From contig JADKIO010000002.1 in the NCBI GenBank assembly GCA_016721195.1, positions 108,561 to 172,560 on the forward strand: a stretch of 64,000 bases of DNA. The letters run 5' to 3'. A model generated the notes under the pieces. That model was not told the DNA's origin. It saw only the letters and a program-made list of their open reading frames with translations, and made no database searches. The position numbers and the translations under genes are program-made. This document shows, piece by piece, positions 32,883 through 41,968 of this stretch (positions within the stretch are counted from its first letter, which is position 1; each line of letters opens with the position of its first letter). This DNA is from Candidatus Geothrix skivensis (GTDB lineage: Bacteria; Acidobacteriota; Holophagae; Holophagales; Holophagaceae).

Positions 32883-35120
32883 CTACTTGACGACGAGGGT
32901 CCGCATCATGTCGTGCTCCTCGTGCTCGAGGATGTGGCAGTGCCAGACGTATTCGTGGCCGCCGGTGCGGGGGCTGACGGGCACCGTGAAGGGCACCTTG
33001 GGCAGGGTGAAGCGCATGATCACCGTGGTGACCTCGCCCGGATGCATCTTGACGGTCTCCTTCCAGCCCAGCTCCGTGGCTTCGGGGCCCCGGGCCGGAA
33101 TGGTCGGGAAGTAGACGGGGACCGCGGGCTGACCGACGGGCGTGAGCATGTAGGCGTTGGTATCGAAGGGACGCCGGGAGAGGATCTGGGCGTTCGACAG
33201 GTGGAAGTGGATGGGATGGGTATCGGCCGTGAGGTTGGCGATCTGCCAGACTTCGGTGGCACCGTTGGTGGGCGTTTCGGTGGCGACGGAGCCAGCCAGA
33301 TCCGCCGGATCGAAATAGGGCCGGCCGAACTCACCGGGCTTGGTGGCGATGTTGGTGCCGAGCATCTGGATCAGGCGCTTGTTGCCGTCTTCGCCTTCAT
33401 TGAGGGTGAGCTGGCGGACGGTGATGCCCGGACGGGTGGGAATGGGCAGGGGGGCCGTGGAGGCCGTGAGCCAGCTCAGGAAGAAGCTGGGGGTGGAGGG
33501 AAGCCGGCCGGCCAGGGGCGGATCGATCCCCAGGTCGAGACCGGCCAGGGGCGTGGTCGCCCGGAGCAGCGAGGGGGTGTCGGCAGCGATGGCCGGGCTG
33601 TCGGCCTTGACCTCGAAGCGCATGAGGACGGAGGTATCACCGATCCCCAGGGCATTGGGATAGTCGTTGTCCGGGGAACCATTGGGGTAGGGGCCCGGGG
33701 CGTCGTTGAACAGGATGTACTTCTTGCCGCCCTTGCCGTTGAAATCGACCACGACATCAAACCGCTCGCCCGGGGAAATGATGAGGCTGCCCCCGGGGGC
33801 CTCGGGCAGGACGAAGCGCCCGCCAGCCGGGTCAGTGAGGGTGTTCAGCCGGGCGGAAGGAACCACCACGGGCCGGGCCAGGAAGCCGCCCTCGGTGCCG
33901 ATCACGATCCAGCTGGGGCCGGGCTTGGTGAAGTCCGGCAGGCCTGAGCCGTTGTCCTCGTAGAGCTGGAGGTTGAGGACGCGCGCGTTGCAGGCATCCA
34001 GGACCCGGAAGCGATAGCGCCTGGGATCCACGGTCGCCTTGGGGAAGGCGGTGCCGTTCACCAGCATGGTGTCGCCGAAGGCTTCGGGCACGACGGAGAC
34101 GAGTGGGGCGGTGGGGGCGTCGAGGTTGCCCCACTTCTCCTCGTAATCGTAGGGGTACCAGAGATTCCCCAGACCCTGGGCCGCGCCGGGGAAGGGACGG
34201 TCGGGGTTGGTGGGGAGGTTGCCGTTCTGAAAGACCTTGTCCTGGAAGACCAGGGGCAGCTCGCGCCCGCCATTCTCCACGAAGCCCGGCAGCCCGAAGT
34301 ACTTCACGAGCAGGGCTTCGAACTTGTCCCGGATGATGTAGGCCGTGGCCATGCCCGCGTAGGCATTGAGGCGGGTGATGCCCATGGCATGGTCGTGGTA
34401 CCACATGAGGCGGGCGCTCTGATCGTTGGGATAGTAGTACTCCGCCTCATTGGGGGCAGCGGTTGGGTTCAGGACCCCATTGCTCACCATGCTGATGCCC
34501 TTGTTGCCCGTGCGATCCCAGAAGGCGAAGGGTCCGCCATCGCTGATCCAGGGCACCAGGCCGCCATGGAGGTGGGTGCTGGTGCGATTCTCGGTGATGG
34601 GTTTACCCGTCAAATCGACCCCAGTACCTTGGATGCTGGTGTCCACCGGCAGGATGTGCTTGTCCGGCAGGTTGTTGCGGAAGGTGATCTGGGTCGGTTT
34701 CCCCCGCTGGGCGATGATGATGCCCCCCAGGTGTGACTGGACAACGGGCGCCCCGGCGCCCACGCCGAGGGCCAGGGTGGGGTTGTAGCCCCATAGGGTG
34801 GTGGCGGGCAGTTGGGGGTGCAGGACATCCTTGAATTCGTTGATGTCGATGGTGTAGTGGTCCGCCACCTTGGTGCTTCCTGCAAAGGTGCGGGTGCCAT
34901 CCGGCAGGGCCACGGTGATCTTCCCGGGGGCGCGGAGCTCCTCGAGGAACTTCGTCAGCACCGGGCTGGACTGCCAGGTGGGCAGGTTGGAAACGGTGGC
35001 CTGCCCCAGCACCGGCTGGGCGGAGACGAGGAAGAGCGCCACCGCACTGAGGAGAAGGGGCCGGGCGCTCCTGCGGGGAACCGCTTTGGCCAGGGACAAT
35101 CCGCCAGGACCGGAAATCAT
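32883..35120 (-). CDS. Exported multicopper oxidase (CotA/bilirubin-oxidase-like)
   Basis: A 745-residue oxidase with three cupredoxin domains. The ATG at 35120 follows an AAGGAGG site; the signal peptide is SARPLLLSAVALFLVSAQPV with cleavage near residue 40. Copper sites: HLHGG at 183-187, WYHDH at 240-244, HPIHFHL at 635-641, and the type-1/trinuclear strand HCHILEHEEHDMM from 727. The second Met supplies the axial type-1 ligand. Such enzymes oxidise phenols, bilirubin or metal ions (Mn, Fe, Cu). The exact substrate is unknown. A metal-oxidising or copper-tolerance role in the periplasm or at the cell surface is plausible but inferred. Confidence 0.93.
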   Translation of the reverse strand: MISGPGGLSLAKAVPRRSARPLLLSAVALFLVSAQPVLGQATVSNLPTWQSSPVLTKFLEELRAPGKITVALPDGTRTFAGSTKVADHYTIDINEFKDVLHPQLPATTLWGYNPTLALGVGAGAPVVQSHLGGIIIAQRGKPTQITFRNNLPDKHILPVDTSIQGTGVDLTGKPITENRTSTHLHGGLVPWISDGGPFAFWDRTGNKGISMVSNGVLNPTAAPNEAEYYYPNDQSARLMWYHDHAMGITRLNAYAGMATAYIIRDKFEALLVKYFGLPGFVENGGRELPLVFQDKVFQNGNLPTNPDRPFPGAAQGLGNLWYPYDYEEKWGNLDAPTAPLVSVVPEAFGDTMLVNGTAFPKATVDPRRYRFRVLDACNARVLNLQLYEDNGSGLPDFTKPGPSWIVIGTEGGFLARPVVVPSARLNTLTDPAGGRFVLPEAPGGSLIISPGERFDVVVDFNGKGGKKYILFNDAPGPYPNGSPDNDYPNALGIGDTSVLMRFEVKADSPAIAADTPSLLRATTPLAGLDLGIDPPLAGRLPSTPSFFLSWLTASTAPLPIPTRPGITVRQLTLNEGEDGNKRLIQMLGTNIATKPGEFGRPYFDPADLAGSVATETPTNGATEVWQIANLTADTHPIHFHLSNAQILSRRPFDTNAYMLTPVGQPAVPVYFPTIPARGPEATELGWKETVKMHPGEVTTVIMRFTLPKVPFTVPVSPRTGGHEYVWHCHILEHEEHDMMRTLVVK

Positions 35121-35420
35121 TTGGTGCCTCCTTGGCGCGCCCGTGGGCGCCTGGGGTGGAAGGGTGGGGGGGGGATGCATAGAACACAGAAAAAGGGTTT
35201 ATCAACCCCTATATCGTTTGGATTAGCTGGGCTGATTCTTCAACCCAGAGCCCTAGGCCTCAATGGGGAGAACTACCCGTTTTCAGCGAAAAAGGTCCCA
35301 CATTCTCATAGGGACCATGGGTAATTTTTCGATTTATTAATTCTGATTAACAAAGACCTCCGGCCTGCAGGCGCTTCGCCCGATTTCCAGGCTCAACCGT
35401 AAGGTCCAGTCGTAGGCAGA
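35121..35420. other. Non-coding interval upstream of the multicopper oxidase
   Basis: Three hundred bases with markedly lower GC than the genes around it. It includes a hairpin (35294-35316) and A/T-rich blocks (TTTATTAATTCTGATTAAC near 35333), which probably carry the oxidase promoter on the minus strand. No convincing coding frame was seen. Confidence 0.6.
35294..35316 (-). terminator. Intrinsic terminator-like hairpin downstream of lpdA
   Basis: On the minus strand GGTCCC and GGGACC pair around an 11-base loop and are followed at once by TTTTTCGC. It lies about 105 bases beyond the lpdA stop and before the oxidase start. The six-pair stem with a T-run is a reasonable rho-independent terminator. 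Confidence 0.6.
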
Positions 35421-36824
35421 TTACATATTCAGCGCGCGCCCCTGGACGGCCCGGGCGGCCTCCGGGAACACCTCGTTCAGGGTGGGGTGGGGATACATGG
35501 TGTTGATGAGCTCATCCACCGTGTACTCGCCGCCCAGGAGGGCCACGCTGGAGGCCACCAGCTCCGTGGCCTTGGGGCCCAGGATGTGGATGCCCAGGAT
35601 CTCGCCGTACTGCTTGTCGGCCACGATCTTGATGAAGCCGTGGGGCTCGCCCACGATGTTGGCCTTGGCCATGGGGGCGAAGGGGAAGCTGCCCACCTGC
35701 ACCTCGTGGCCCTTGGCCCTTGCGGCCTTTTCGCTGAGGCCCACGGTGCCCACTTCTGGATCGCAGTAGGTGCAGGCGGGGAAGCGGTCGTAGCGCACGG
35801 GGTGGGGATGCACATCCTTGCCCAGGCTCTGGGCCGCGTGCTCCGCCGCCACGATGCCCTCATCGCTGGCCACGTGGGCCAGCCAGGGGGTGCGCACGAT
35901 ATCGCCGATGGCATAAAGGCCGGGTTCACCGGTCTGCATGAACTTGTCGATGACGACGCAGCCGCGATCCACCTGGGCCTTGGTCATCTCGAGGCCGACG
36001 CCCTCGATTTTGGGTGCGCGGCCCACGGCCACCAGCAGGTGGCTGCCCACGACTTCCCCGGGGGTCTCCCCCTCCAGGTGGCACACCACGCCATCCGCCC
36101 GCTGCTCGATGCGGGTGATCTTGGTCTTGGTGCGCACGTCGATCTTGTAGGCCTTCCGGAAGATCTTGGCCAGCTCCAGGCCGATGTCTTCGTCCTCCAG
36201 GGGCAGGAGGGTGTCCATGAACTCCACCAGGGTCACCTTGGAACCGAGCCGGCTGAACACGGAGGCGAACTCCACGCCGATGGCCCCGGCGCCCAGGATC
36301 ACCAGGTGGGTGGGCAGCTGGGTCAGCTCGAGGATGTGATCGCTGTTGAGCACTCGAACGCCATCCGTTTCCAGGCCCGGGATGTCCTTGGGGCCCGAGC
36401 CCGTGGCCAGGATGATGCGCTTGGCCTCGTGCACCTCGCCCGCCACCTCGACCCTGCCGCTGCCCAGCAGCTTCCCGAAGCCCTTCAGCACCGTCACCTT
36501 GTTCTTCTTCATGAGGAACTCGATGCCCTTGGCATTCTTCAGGACGATGCGGCCCTTGCGCTTGACGATGGTCTCCAGGTTGGGCCGGATGGCCTTGCCG
36601 TCCACGCCATCAATGCCGTAGTCGTTGGCCACCTGCATCTGCTCGAAGCGGTGGGCGGTCTCCAGCCAGGTCTTGGCCGGGATGCACCCCCGGTGGAGGC
36701 AGGTACCGCCCAGGGCCGGGTCCTTTTCCACCAGTGCCGTGCTCAGGCCCAGCTGGGCGGCGCGGATGGCGGCGATGTACCCGCCGGGGCCGGAGCCGAT
36801 GACGATGAGGTCGAACTGGGCCAT
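35421..36824 (-). CDS. lpdA: Dihydrolipoamide dehydrogenase
   Basis: A 467-residue FAD disulfide oxidoreductase (E3 of 2-oxoacid dehydrogenase or glycine-cleavage complexes). FAD loop GSGPGGYIAAIRAAQLG at 10-26; redox cysteines C42 and C47 in GGTCLHRGCIPAK; NAD loop GAGAIGVEFASVFSRLG; second FAD motif LYAIGDIV; and the catalytic His-Glu pair H446/E451 in the C-terminal YPHPTLNEVFPEA. A GGAGG site places the start at 36824 rather than the longer in-frame version. No E1 or E2 gene is nearby, so the complex it serves is not indicated by context. Confidence 0.95.
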   Translation of the reverse strand: MAQFDLIVIGSGPGGYIAAIRAAQLGLSTALVEKDPALGGTCLHRGCIPAKTWLETAHRFEQMQVANDYGIDGVDGKAIRPNLETIVKRKGRIVLKNAKGIEFLMKKNKVTVLKGFGKLLGSGRVEVAGEVHEAKRIILATGSGPKDIPGLETDGVRVLNSDHILELTQLPTHLVILGAGAIGVEFASVFSRLGSKVTLVEFMDTLLPLEDEDIGLELAKIFRKAYKIDVRTKTKITRIEQRADGVVCHLEGETPGEVVGSHLLVAVGRAPKIEGVGLEMTKAQVDRGCVVIDKFMQTGEPGLYAIGDIVRTPWLAHVASDEGIVAAEHAAQSLGKDVHPHPVRYDRFPACTYCDPEVGTVGLSEKAARAKGHEVQVGSFPFAPMAKANIVGEPHGFIKIVADKQYGEILGIHILGPKATELVASSVALLGGEYTVDELINTMYPHPTLNEVFPEAARAVQGRALNM

Positions 36825-36950
36825 GAATCCTCCACGGGTCGAACCGGGCCAGTATCCCACGGGCCCAGACCAGGGCTCCCCCGAGGAAGCAACGAGGGCA
36901 GACCGCCCGGCGCCGGTCGGGATCAGGCCTGGGGGACCGGGAAACCCGGC

Positions 36951-38102
36951 TCAGGCATAGACGAGGGCATTGCGGACCTCGAGCCGGGCGGCCCGCCATT
37001 CAGCCCAGGCCGTCTTCAGCTCGAGGCGGTGGGTGGCCAGCGAGGCCTGCCACTCCGCTTTGGCTTCGCGCCAGACTTCTGCCTTGGCCTGGCCCTTGAC
37101 CCGCCACTCGGCCTTCTTCTGTCCCCAGGCCTCATGCCGGTCATGGAGGGAAGCCAGGGCCGCGTCCAGCTTCAGCCGGGCCGCGGCGAGGCGATCCCGC
37201 ATGGGCGTGGCCACGCCAGGACTCGCCAGCACCAGGCGCTCCCTCAGGCGCTTTTCCTCCATGTGCAGCCGCGCCCGGGTCATGGTCGCCGCCGGCACGC
37301 GGCGGAACTGGCCCGCCATTCCCAGCCAACCGAGGATATTCAGCAGCCACTTGGTGGTGTCCCACTGGTACCAGAGGGCGCCGTTGCGGTAGTCCCACTG
37401 CCACTGGTGGTGGAAGTTGTGGTAGCCCTCGCCGTAGGTGAGAGGGGCCAGGAGCCAGTTGTCCCGGGCCGAGTTGGCATCCGTGTAGGGACGGCTGCCG
37501 AACACATGGGCCGCGCTGTTGATGAAGAAGGTGGTGTGGTGGGTGATCACGATGCGGAGCACCAGGCCGAAGACCAGATGGCCGAGCACGTTGCCGGTCG
37601 CGAGGCCGATCCAGAGTGGGAGGGTGGCCACGAGGGCGCCGATGAGGAAGTGGTTCCGATGCTGCCAGGCCACCAGGGGATCCTTCTCCAGGTCCGCCAC
37701 CCCGGCGAGGGGCAGGGCCTTGGCCTCCATCACCCAGGTCCAGTGGGCATGCCAGAAGCCCCGCTGGATGGCGTAGGGATCCTGCTCGGAGTCCACATGC
37801 TGGTGATGCAGCCGGTGGTCACTGGACCACTTGAGGGCCGAGTTCTCGAAGGCGGCAGCTCCCAGACACAGGAACAGGAACCGCACGGGCCGGGAGGCAC
37901 GGTAGGCCCGGTGGCTGAAGAGCCGGTGGTAGCCACCGCTGATGGCGGTGCCGATGGCGAAGGTCATGGCCAGGAAGACCAGCGCTTCGCTCCACCGCAA
38001 GCCCGAGGTGGCCAGGCGCCAGGGCACGACCACCAGGGCCAGGGCCAGGGTCCCCGTGAGGAAAAGGGTATTCAGCAGGTTCCAGCGCTTGGCAAGGGCC
38101 AT
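36951..38102 (-). CDS. Fatty acyl-CoA desaturase with long charged C-terminal extension
   Basis: A 383-residue membrane di-iron desaturase that introduces a cis double bond into acyl chains. The three histidine boxes are HRLFSH (about 49), HRLHHQH (about 86) and HNFHHQW (about 225), with four membrane spans around them. The ATG at 38102 follows GGAG. The desaturase core ends near residue 275. The last 110 residues form a charged, Ala/Trp/Arg-rich helix (LHMEEKRLRERLVLASPG, EWRVKGQAKAEVWREAKA, EWQASLATHRLELKTAWAEW) not typical of the family. Electron donor unknown. Confidence 0.9.
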   Translation of the reverse strand: MALAKRWNLLNTLFLTGTLALALVVVPWRLATSGLRWSEALVFLAMTFAIGTAISGGYHRLFSHRAYRASRPVRFLFLCLGAAAFENSALKWSSDHRLHHQHVDSEQDPYAIQRGFWHAHWTWVMEAKALPLAGVADLEKDPLVAWQHRNHFLIGALVATLPLWIGLATGNVLGHLVFGLVLRIVITHHTTFFINSAAHVFGSRPYTDANSARDNWLLAPLTYGEGYHNFHHQWQWDYRNGALWYQWDTTKWLLNILGWLGMAGQFRRVPAATMTRARLHMEEKRLRERLVLASPGVATPMRDRLAAARLKLDAALASLHDRHEAWGQKKAEWRVKGQAKAEVWREAKAEWQASLATHRLELKTAWAEWRAARLEVRNALVYA

Positions 38103-38335
38103 TGCATTGACTCCAAAATTGAACTTAATTCTAACCGGCCCACCGCCCCCCGTCCCCTGCCTTTCATGTCCAGACAGATGACCCTGGGGTGGCAAGTGGC
38201 AAGGTAGGGGCGCAAGGCCTCTGGTTGGAGGGCGGAGGGCGGAGGCGCCACGACTGACGGGTTCAGGGGGTGAACCAGATTTATTCATGTTGCTGGCATG
38301 GCCGAAACAGAGGGAAGACACCCCAAGGAGATCCC

Positions 38336-38791
38336 ATGCGTCGAACCTTCAGCACCCTGCTGTGCCTCCCCGCACTCTGCCTCACTCTGGCGGCCCAGGA
38401 CGCCACCCCGGCGGAAACCGAAACCCTGGTGAAAAGCGCCATCGCCTTTGCCAAAGCCAACGGCAAGGATGCGGCCATCAAGGAGATCACCAGGGCCGGC
38501 GGCAAGTTCCATGGCCACGGCGGCGAGCTCTACGTCTTCATCTACGACATGGACGGCAAGGTGATCGCCCATGGTCAGGGCGCCGGCAAGATCGGCGTCA
38601 ACCAGATGAACGCCAAGGATCCCGATGGCGTGGAATTCGTGAAGGACCGCATCAAGCTCGCCAAGACCAAGGGCAAGGGCTGGCACGACTACCAGTACGT
38701 CAACCCCACGACCATGAAGCGGCAGCCCAAGACCAGCTACATCGAAGTCTGGGACAACCTGATCTTCGGGGCCGGAATCTACAAGAAGTAG
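38336..38791 (+). CDS. Exported single-Cache-domain protein
   Basis: A 151-residue protein with a signal peptide (MRRTFSTLLCLPALCLTLAA) followed by one small-molecule-binding Cache domain. Family features are AIKEITRAGGKFHGHGGELY, VFIYDMDGKVIAHGQGAGKI, GVNQMNAKDPDGVEFVKDRI and KGWHDYQYVNPTT. Stand-alone periplasmic Cache proteins may bind amino or organic acids and pass the signal to a membrane receptor. The ATG at 38336 has AAGGAG upstream. It is divergent from the desaturase gene. Confidence 0.85.
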   Translation: MRRTFSTLLCLPALCLTLAAQDATPAETETLVKSAIAFAKANGKDAAIKEITRAGGKFHGHGGELYVFIYDMDGKVIAHGQGAGKIGVNQMNAKDPDGVEFVKDRIKLAKTKGKGWHDYQYVNPTTMKRQPKTSYIEVWDNLIFGAGIYKK

Positions 38792-38847
38792 AGGAACTTC
38801 CTCGGCCCATCGGATCTCCGCAGGCCCCGGGGCGAGGGCTGCCCACC

Positions 38848-38876
38848 TTGTCAGCTGTTGTATCTACAGGTATGGT
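38848..38876 (+). promoter_or_regulatory. Candidate sigma-70 promoter of serA
   Basis: TTGTCA, a 17-base spacer, then TATGGT, 55 bases before the serA start codon. The -35 box matches five of six consensus bases and the -10 box four of six. The A/T-rich patch stands out from the GC-rich surroundings. Confidence 0.5.
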
Positions 38877-38930
38877 GAAGGATTCCCTTCGCGCAGTACC
38901 CCGCGCGCACCTGAAGGCGGAGACTTCATC

Positions 38931-40526
38931 ATGAAGATCATCGTGACGGACGAGGTGACCGGCGAGGGTCTAGCCCTGCTTCAGGCGGACCCGCGCATCA
39001 GCCTGGAGGTCCGCCTGGGGCTCAGCCGCGAGGCCCTGCTGGGCTGCATCGGCGACTACGATGCGATCATCACCCGCAGTGGCACGGCAGTGGACCGGGC
39101 CCTGCTGGACGCCGCGACGCGGCTGAAGATCGTGGCCCGGGCCGGCGTGGGCATCGACAACGTGGACGTGGACTACGCCAGCGCCAAGGGCGTCATCGTG
39201 GTGAACGCCCCCTTCGGCAACACGAACAGCGCCGCCGAACACACCCTGGCCCTCCTGCTGGCCGCCTGCCGCCACGTGCCCGCCGCCCATGCCAGCCTGA
39301 AGGCCGGTGAATGGAAGCGTGCGAAATTCACGGGTGTGGAATTGAAGGGCAAGACTGCCGGCGTCATCGGCCTGGGCAAGGTGGGCGGCCGGGTGGCCAC
39401 CCGGCTCAAGGCCTTCGAGTGCGACGTGCTGGGCTGCGATCCCTACATCAGCGCCAAGCGGGGCCAGGATCTGGGCGTGCGCCTGGTGGACCTGGCGGAG
39501 CTCTGCCGCAGCTGCGACATCCTCACCCTGCACACGCCCCTGAACGACGAGACCCGCGGCATGATCGGCGCGGAGCAGCTGGCCCTCATGAAAGACGGCG
39601 TCATCCTCCTCAACGTGGCCCGGGGGGGCATCATTGATGAGGCGGTACTCCTGGCCGGCCTGCAGTCGGGCAAGGTGAGCCTGGCGGCCGTGGACGTGTG
39701 GTCCGAGGAACCCCCGGTCACGGACACCCTGAGGCAGCTCATCGCCCAGGAGCGCCTGGTGGTCACCCCCCACCTGGGCGCCAACACCCAGGAGGCCCAG
39801 GTGAACGTGGCCATCGACGTATCGAAGGAGATCCTCGCCTACCTGGACAAGGCCCCCCTGGAGAACGCCGTGAACCTGCCCCGCTTCGACCCGGCGGTCC
39901 TGGACCAGATGCGCCCCTACTTCAAGCTCATGGCCGTCCTCAGCGAGTTCGGCCTTCAGCTCATGAAGGGCAACCTGGATCGCGTCACCTTCGGCTTCAA
40001 CGGCGCCATCGCCCACCAGGATTGCTCCCCCCTCACCGTTTCAGGCCTGGCGGCCCTGCTGGACCGGATCACGGACCAGCCGGTGAACATGGTCAATGCG
40101 GGCCTCGTGGCCGAGCGCATGGGCCTGGTGGTGGAGGAACGCAAGTCCACCCAGGGCGGCGCCTTCTCCAACCTGGTCACCCTGACCCTGGAAGGGCCCT
40201 GGGGATCCAGGGTCCTGTCGGGCACCCTGTTCGAGGGCAGCCCCCGCATCGTCGGCCTGCGCGACTACGCCATGGACTTCATGCCCGAACCCCACATGCT
40301 GCTGCTCAGCTACCTGGACCGGCCCGGCATGATCGGGAAGATCGGCACCCTGCTGGGCCGGCACGAGATCAACATCGCCTTCATGAACCTGGGCCGCCGG
40401 GAGAAGAAGGGCGAGGCCATGGTGATCCTCTCCGTGGATTCCCCGGTGCCGCCCGCCGTGGTCGCGGAGCTCAAGACGGCCACCGAGGCCACCTTCGCCC
40501 AGGCCCTGCACCTGCCCTCGGCCTGA
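38931..40526 (+). CDS. serA: D-3-phosphoglycerate dehydrogenase
   Basis: A 531-residue enzyme committing 3-phosphoglycerate to serine synthesis. The catalytic domain has ARAGVGIDNVDVDYASAKGV, the Rossmann loop AGVIGLGKVGGRVA (GxGxxG), the arginine- and glutamate-bearing segments VARGGIIDEAVLL and WSEEPP, and the HLGANTQEAQ histidine. The C-terminal half contains the intervening ASB domain and a final ACT domain from about 455 (LLLSYLDRPGMIGKIGTLLG, RHEINIAFMNLGR), typical of serine-regulated long forms. GGAG precedes the ATG by nine bases. The stop codon adjoins a double-hairpin element. Confidence 0.96.
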   Translation: MKIIVTDEVTGEGLALLQADPRISLEVRLGLSREALLGCIGDYDAIITRSGTAVDRALLDAATRLKIVARAGVGIDNVDVDYASAKGVIVVNAPFGNTNSAAEHTLALLLAACRHVPAAHASLKAGEWKRAKFTGVELKGKTAGVIGLGKVGGRVATRLKAFECDVLGCDPYISAKRGQDLGVRLVDLAELCRSCDILTLHTPLNDETRGMIGAEQLALMKDGVILLNVARGGIIDEAVLLAGLQSGKVSLAAVDVWSEEPPVTDTLRQLIAQERLVVTPHLGANTQEAQVNVAIDVSKEILAYLDKAPLENAVNLPRFDPAVLDQMRPYFKLMAVLSEFGLQLMKGNLDRVTFGFNGAIAHQDCSPLTVSGLAALLDRITDQPVNMVNAGLVAERMGLVVEERKSTQGGAFSNLVTLTLEGPWGSRVLSGTLFEGSPRIVGLRDYAMDFMPEPHMLLLSYLDRPGMIGKIGTLLGRHEINIAFMNLGRREKKGEAMVILSVDSPVPPAVVAELKTATEATFAQALHLPSA

Positions 40527-40619
40527 TGCCGTCCGAGGGGGACCGCCTGCTCGCTGACGCTCGCGAAGTCCCCCCCGGAGCTCCCCACCACGCGGCAGGG
40601 CAAAGCCCTGCCGCGTGGT
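40524..40619 (+). repeat. Composite double-hairpin element after serA (copy 2, divergent)
   Basis: Starts in the serA stop with TGATGCCGTCCGAGGGGGAC. The first hairpin (arms near 40534 and 40573, CCGAGGGGG and CCCCCCGG-like) encloses a GCTCGCTGACGCTCGC centre. The second, terminator-like hairpin at 40587-40619 is a near-perfect ACCACGCGGCAGGGC-AAA-GCCCTGCCGCGTGGT, 15-base arms. It is the most diverged copy in the first hairpin but keeps the order, the GGAGCTCCCC linker and the GGGC-AAA-GCCC centre. Confidence 0.65.
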
Positions 40620-40647
40620 CTGCCATCATTGAAGCCTGGAGGTTTCC

Positions 40648-41298
40648 TTGAAACTCATCGCCTGGGACTTCGACGGCACGCTCGTGGACAGCCGCCCCCT
40701 CATCGAGGCGGGCATGGCCCACGCCCTGGATGCTCTGGGCCAGCCCAGGTCGGTCATGGCGGAGTGGCTGAAATATGTGGGCCTGCCCGTGGAGGCCGGC
40801 ATCCGCAACACCTTCGGGCCCCTGGGGCTGGAGGGCGACACCGTGCTGAAGGCCTACCGCAGCTTCGGCCATGCGGAGCACGAGCACATGATGCAGCCCT
40901 TCGAGGGCATCCCCGAGCTGCTGGCTGAGCTGAAGGGGCGGGGCCAGCGCATGGCCGTGGTCACCTCCAAGCGCCGGCTGCCCCTGCTCCGCCAGATGGC
41001 CCAGTGGGGTTGGGAACCCCTCTTCGATCCCATCATCACGCCCGACGAGGTCACCCATGGGAAGCCCCACCCCGAATCCCTGGAGGTGCTCCAGTCGCTG
41101 ACCGGGCTGGCCCCCGAGGACATCCTCATGGTGGGCGACACCCCCTTCGACCTGGACATGGCCCGATCCGCCGGCGTTCCCAGCCTGGCGGTGGGTCACG
41201 GCTTCTACCCCCAGGAGGCCCTGGCGGCCTGCGGCCCCCGGGCCTATGCCCCGGATACGGCGGCCCTGCGGGACATCCTCTTGGCCTGGGTGGAGTGA
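40648..41298 (+). CDS. HAD-family phosphatase (phosphoglycolate phosphatase-like)
   Basis: A 216-residue HAD hydrolase starting with TTG at 40648, preceded by GGAGG. Motif I WDFDGTLVDSRPLIEAG carries the nucleophile and acid aspartates. Motif II is VVTSKR (Thr/Ser), the lysine lies in THGKPHPESLEVLQ, and motif IV is VGDTPFDLDMARSAG. The all-helical cap lies between motifs I and II. The overall pattern resembles Gph/PpaX enzymes. It precedes moaC by two bases. Confidence 0.88.
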   Translation: MKLIAWDFDGTLVDSRPLIEAGMAHALDALGQPRSVMAEWLKYVGLPVEAGIRNTFGPLGLEGDTVLKAYRSFGHAEHEHMMQPFEGIPELLAELKGRGQRMAVVTSKRRLPLLRQMAQWGWEPLFDPIITPDEVTHGKPHPESLEVLQSLTGLAPEDILMVGDTPFDLDMARSAGVPSLAVGHGFYPQEALAACGPRAYAPDTAALRDILLAWVE

Positions 41299-41300
41299 CC

Positions 41301-41801
41301 ATGTCCGAACTGACGCATCTGGACCCCGAAGGCCGTCCGAAAATGGTGGATGTGTCCCCCAAGGCCGTGACCCGGCGCGTCGCGGTGGCTGCGGGCTACC
41401 TGGAACTGGATGCGCCCGCCGCCGCCGCCCTGGCCAAGGGCGGGGGACCCAAGGGCGATCCCTGGTCCGTGGCCCGGATCGGGGCCGTGGGCGGCGTGAA
41501 GCGGGCCGCGGACCTGATCCCCCTGGCCCACCCCCTGGCCATCGAGGCCGTGAACGTGGAGCACCACTGGGATCCCGAAGGCCGCCGGGCCTGGCTGCGG
41601 GTCCAAGTGAGCTGCGAGGGCCGGACGGGCATCGAGATGGAGGCCCTGGCGGGGGTGACCGTGGGGCTGCTGGTGCTCTACGACATGCTGAAGGCCGTAA
41701 GCCACGGCATGACCATCGGCCCCGTCCGGCTCCTCCGCAAGGAGGGCGGGCGGCGAGGCACTGTGATCCTGCCCTGGGCGGAATGTCCCTGGCAGCCCTG
41801 A
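41301..41801 (+). CDS. moaC: Cyclic pyranopterin monophosphate synthase MoaC
   Basis: A 166-residue MoaC for the first stage of molybdenum cofactor synthesis, acting after MoaA. Motifs: MVDVSPKAVTRRVAVAAGYL, then KRAADLIPLAHPLAIEAVNV and GIEMEALAGVTVGLLVLYDM, then the lysine of LKAVSHGM. The usual Cys of LIPLCHPL is Ala here, a tolerated change. MoaA is not seen in the window. It starts two bases after the HAD gene. Confidence 0.93.
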   Translation: MSELTHLDPEGRPKMVDVSPKAVTRRVAVAAGYLELDAPAAAALAKGGGPKGDPWSVARIGAVGGVKRAADLIPLAHPLAIEAVNVEHHWDPEGRRAWLRVQVSCEGRTGIEMEALAGVTVGLLVLYDMLKAVSHGMTIGPVRLLRKEGGRRGTVILPWAECPWQP

Positions 41802-41968
41802 AAGCTGACAGGCTCCCATGCCAGTTGGAAAACATTTGCATGTTCAAGTCCCCAGGCCCCCGGTAAGATGAGGGATTAACTGTTCCTCATTGAACGTCAT
41901 CGGGGCCCTGACCCCCTCATGGAGGCCTAGCGAAGCAGGCTTTTCCGTTCCAGCCGGGAGTCCCCCCC

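Noticed and set aside
35487..38207. 906-codon open frame on the plus strand
   Set aside because: It runs antisense to dihydrolipoamide dehydrogenase and the desaturase, both strongly conserved; composition is His/Gly/Gln-rich with no motif.
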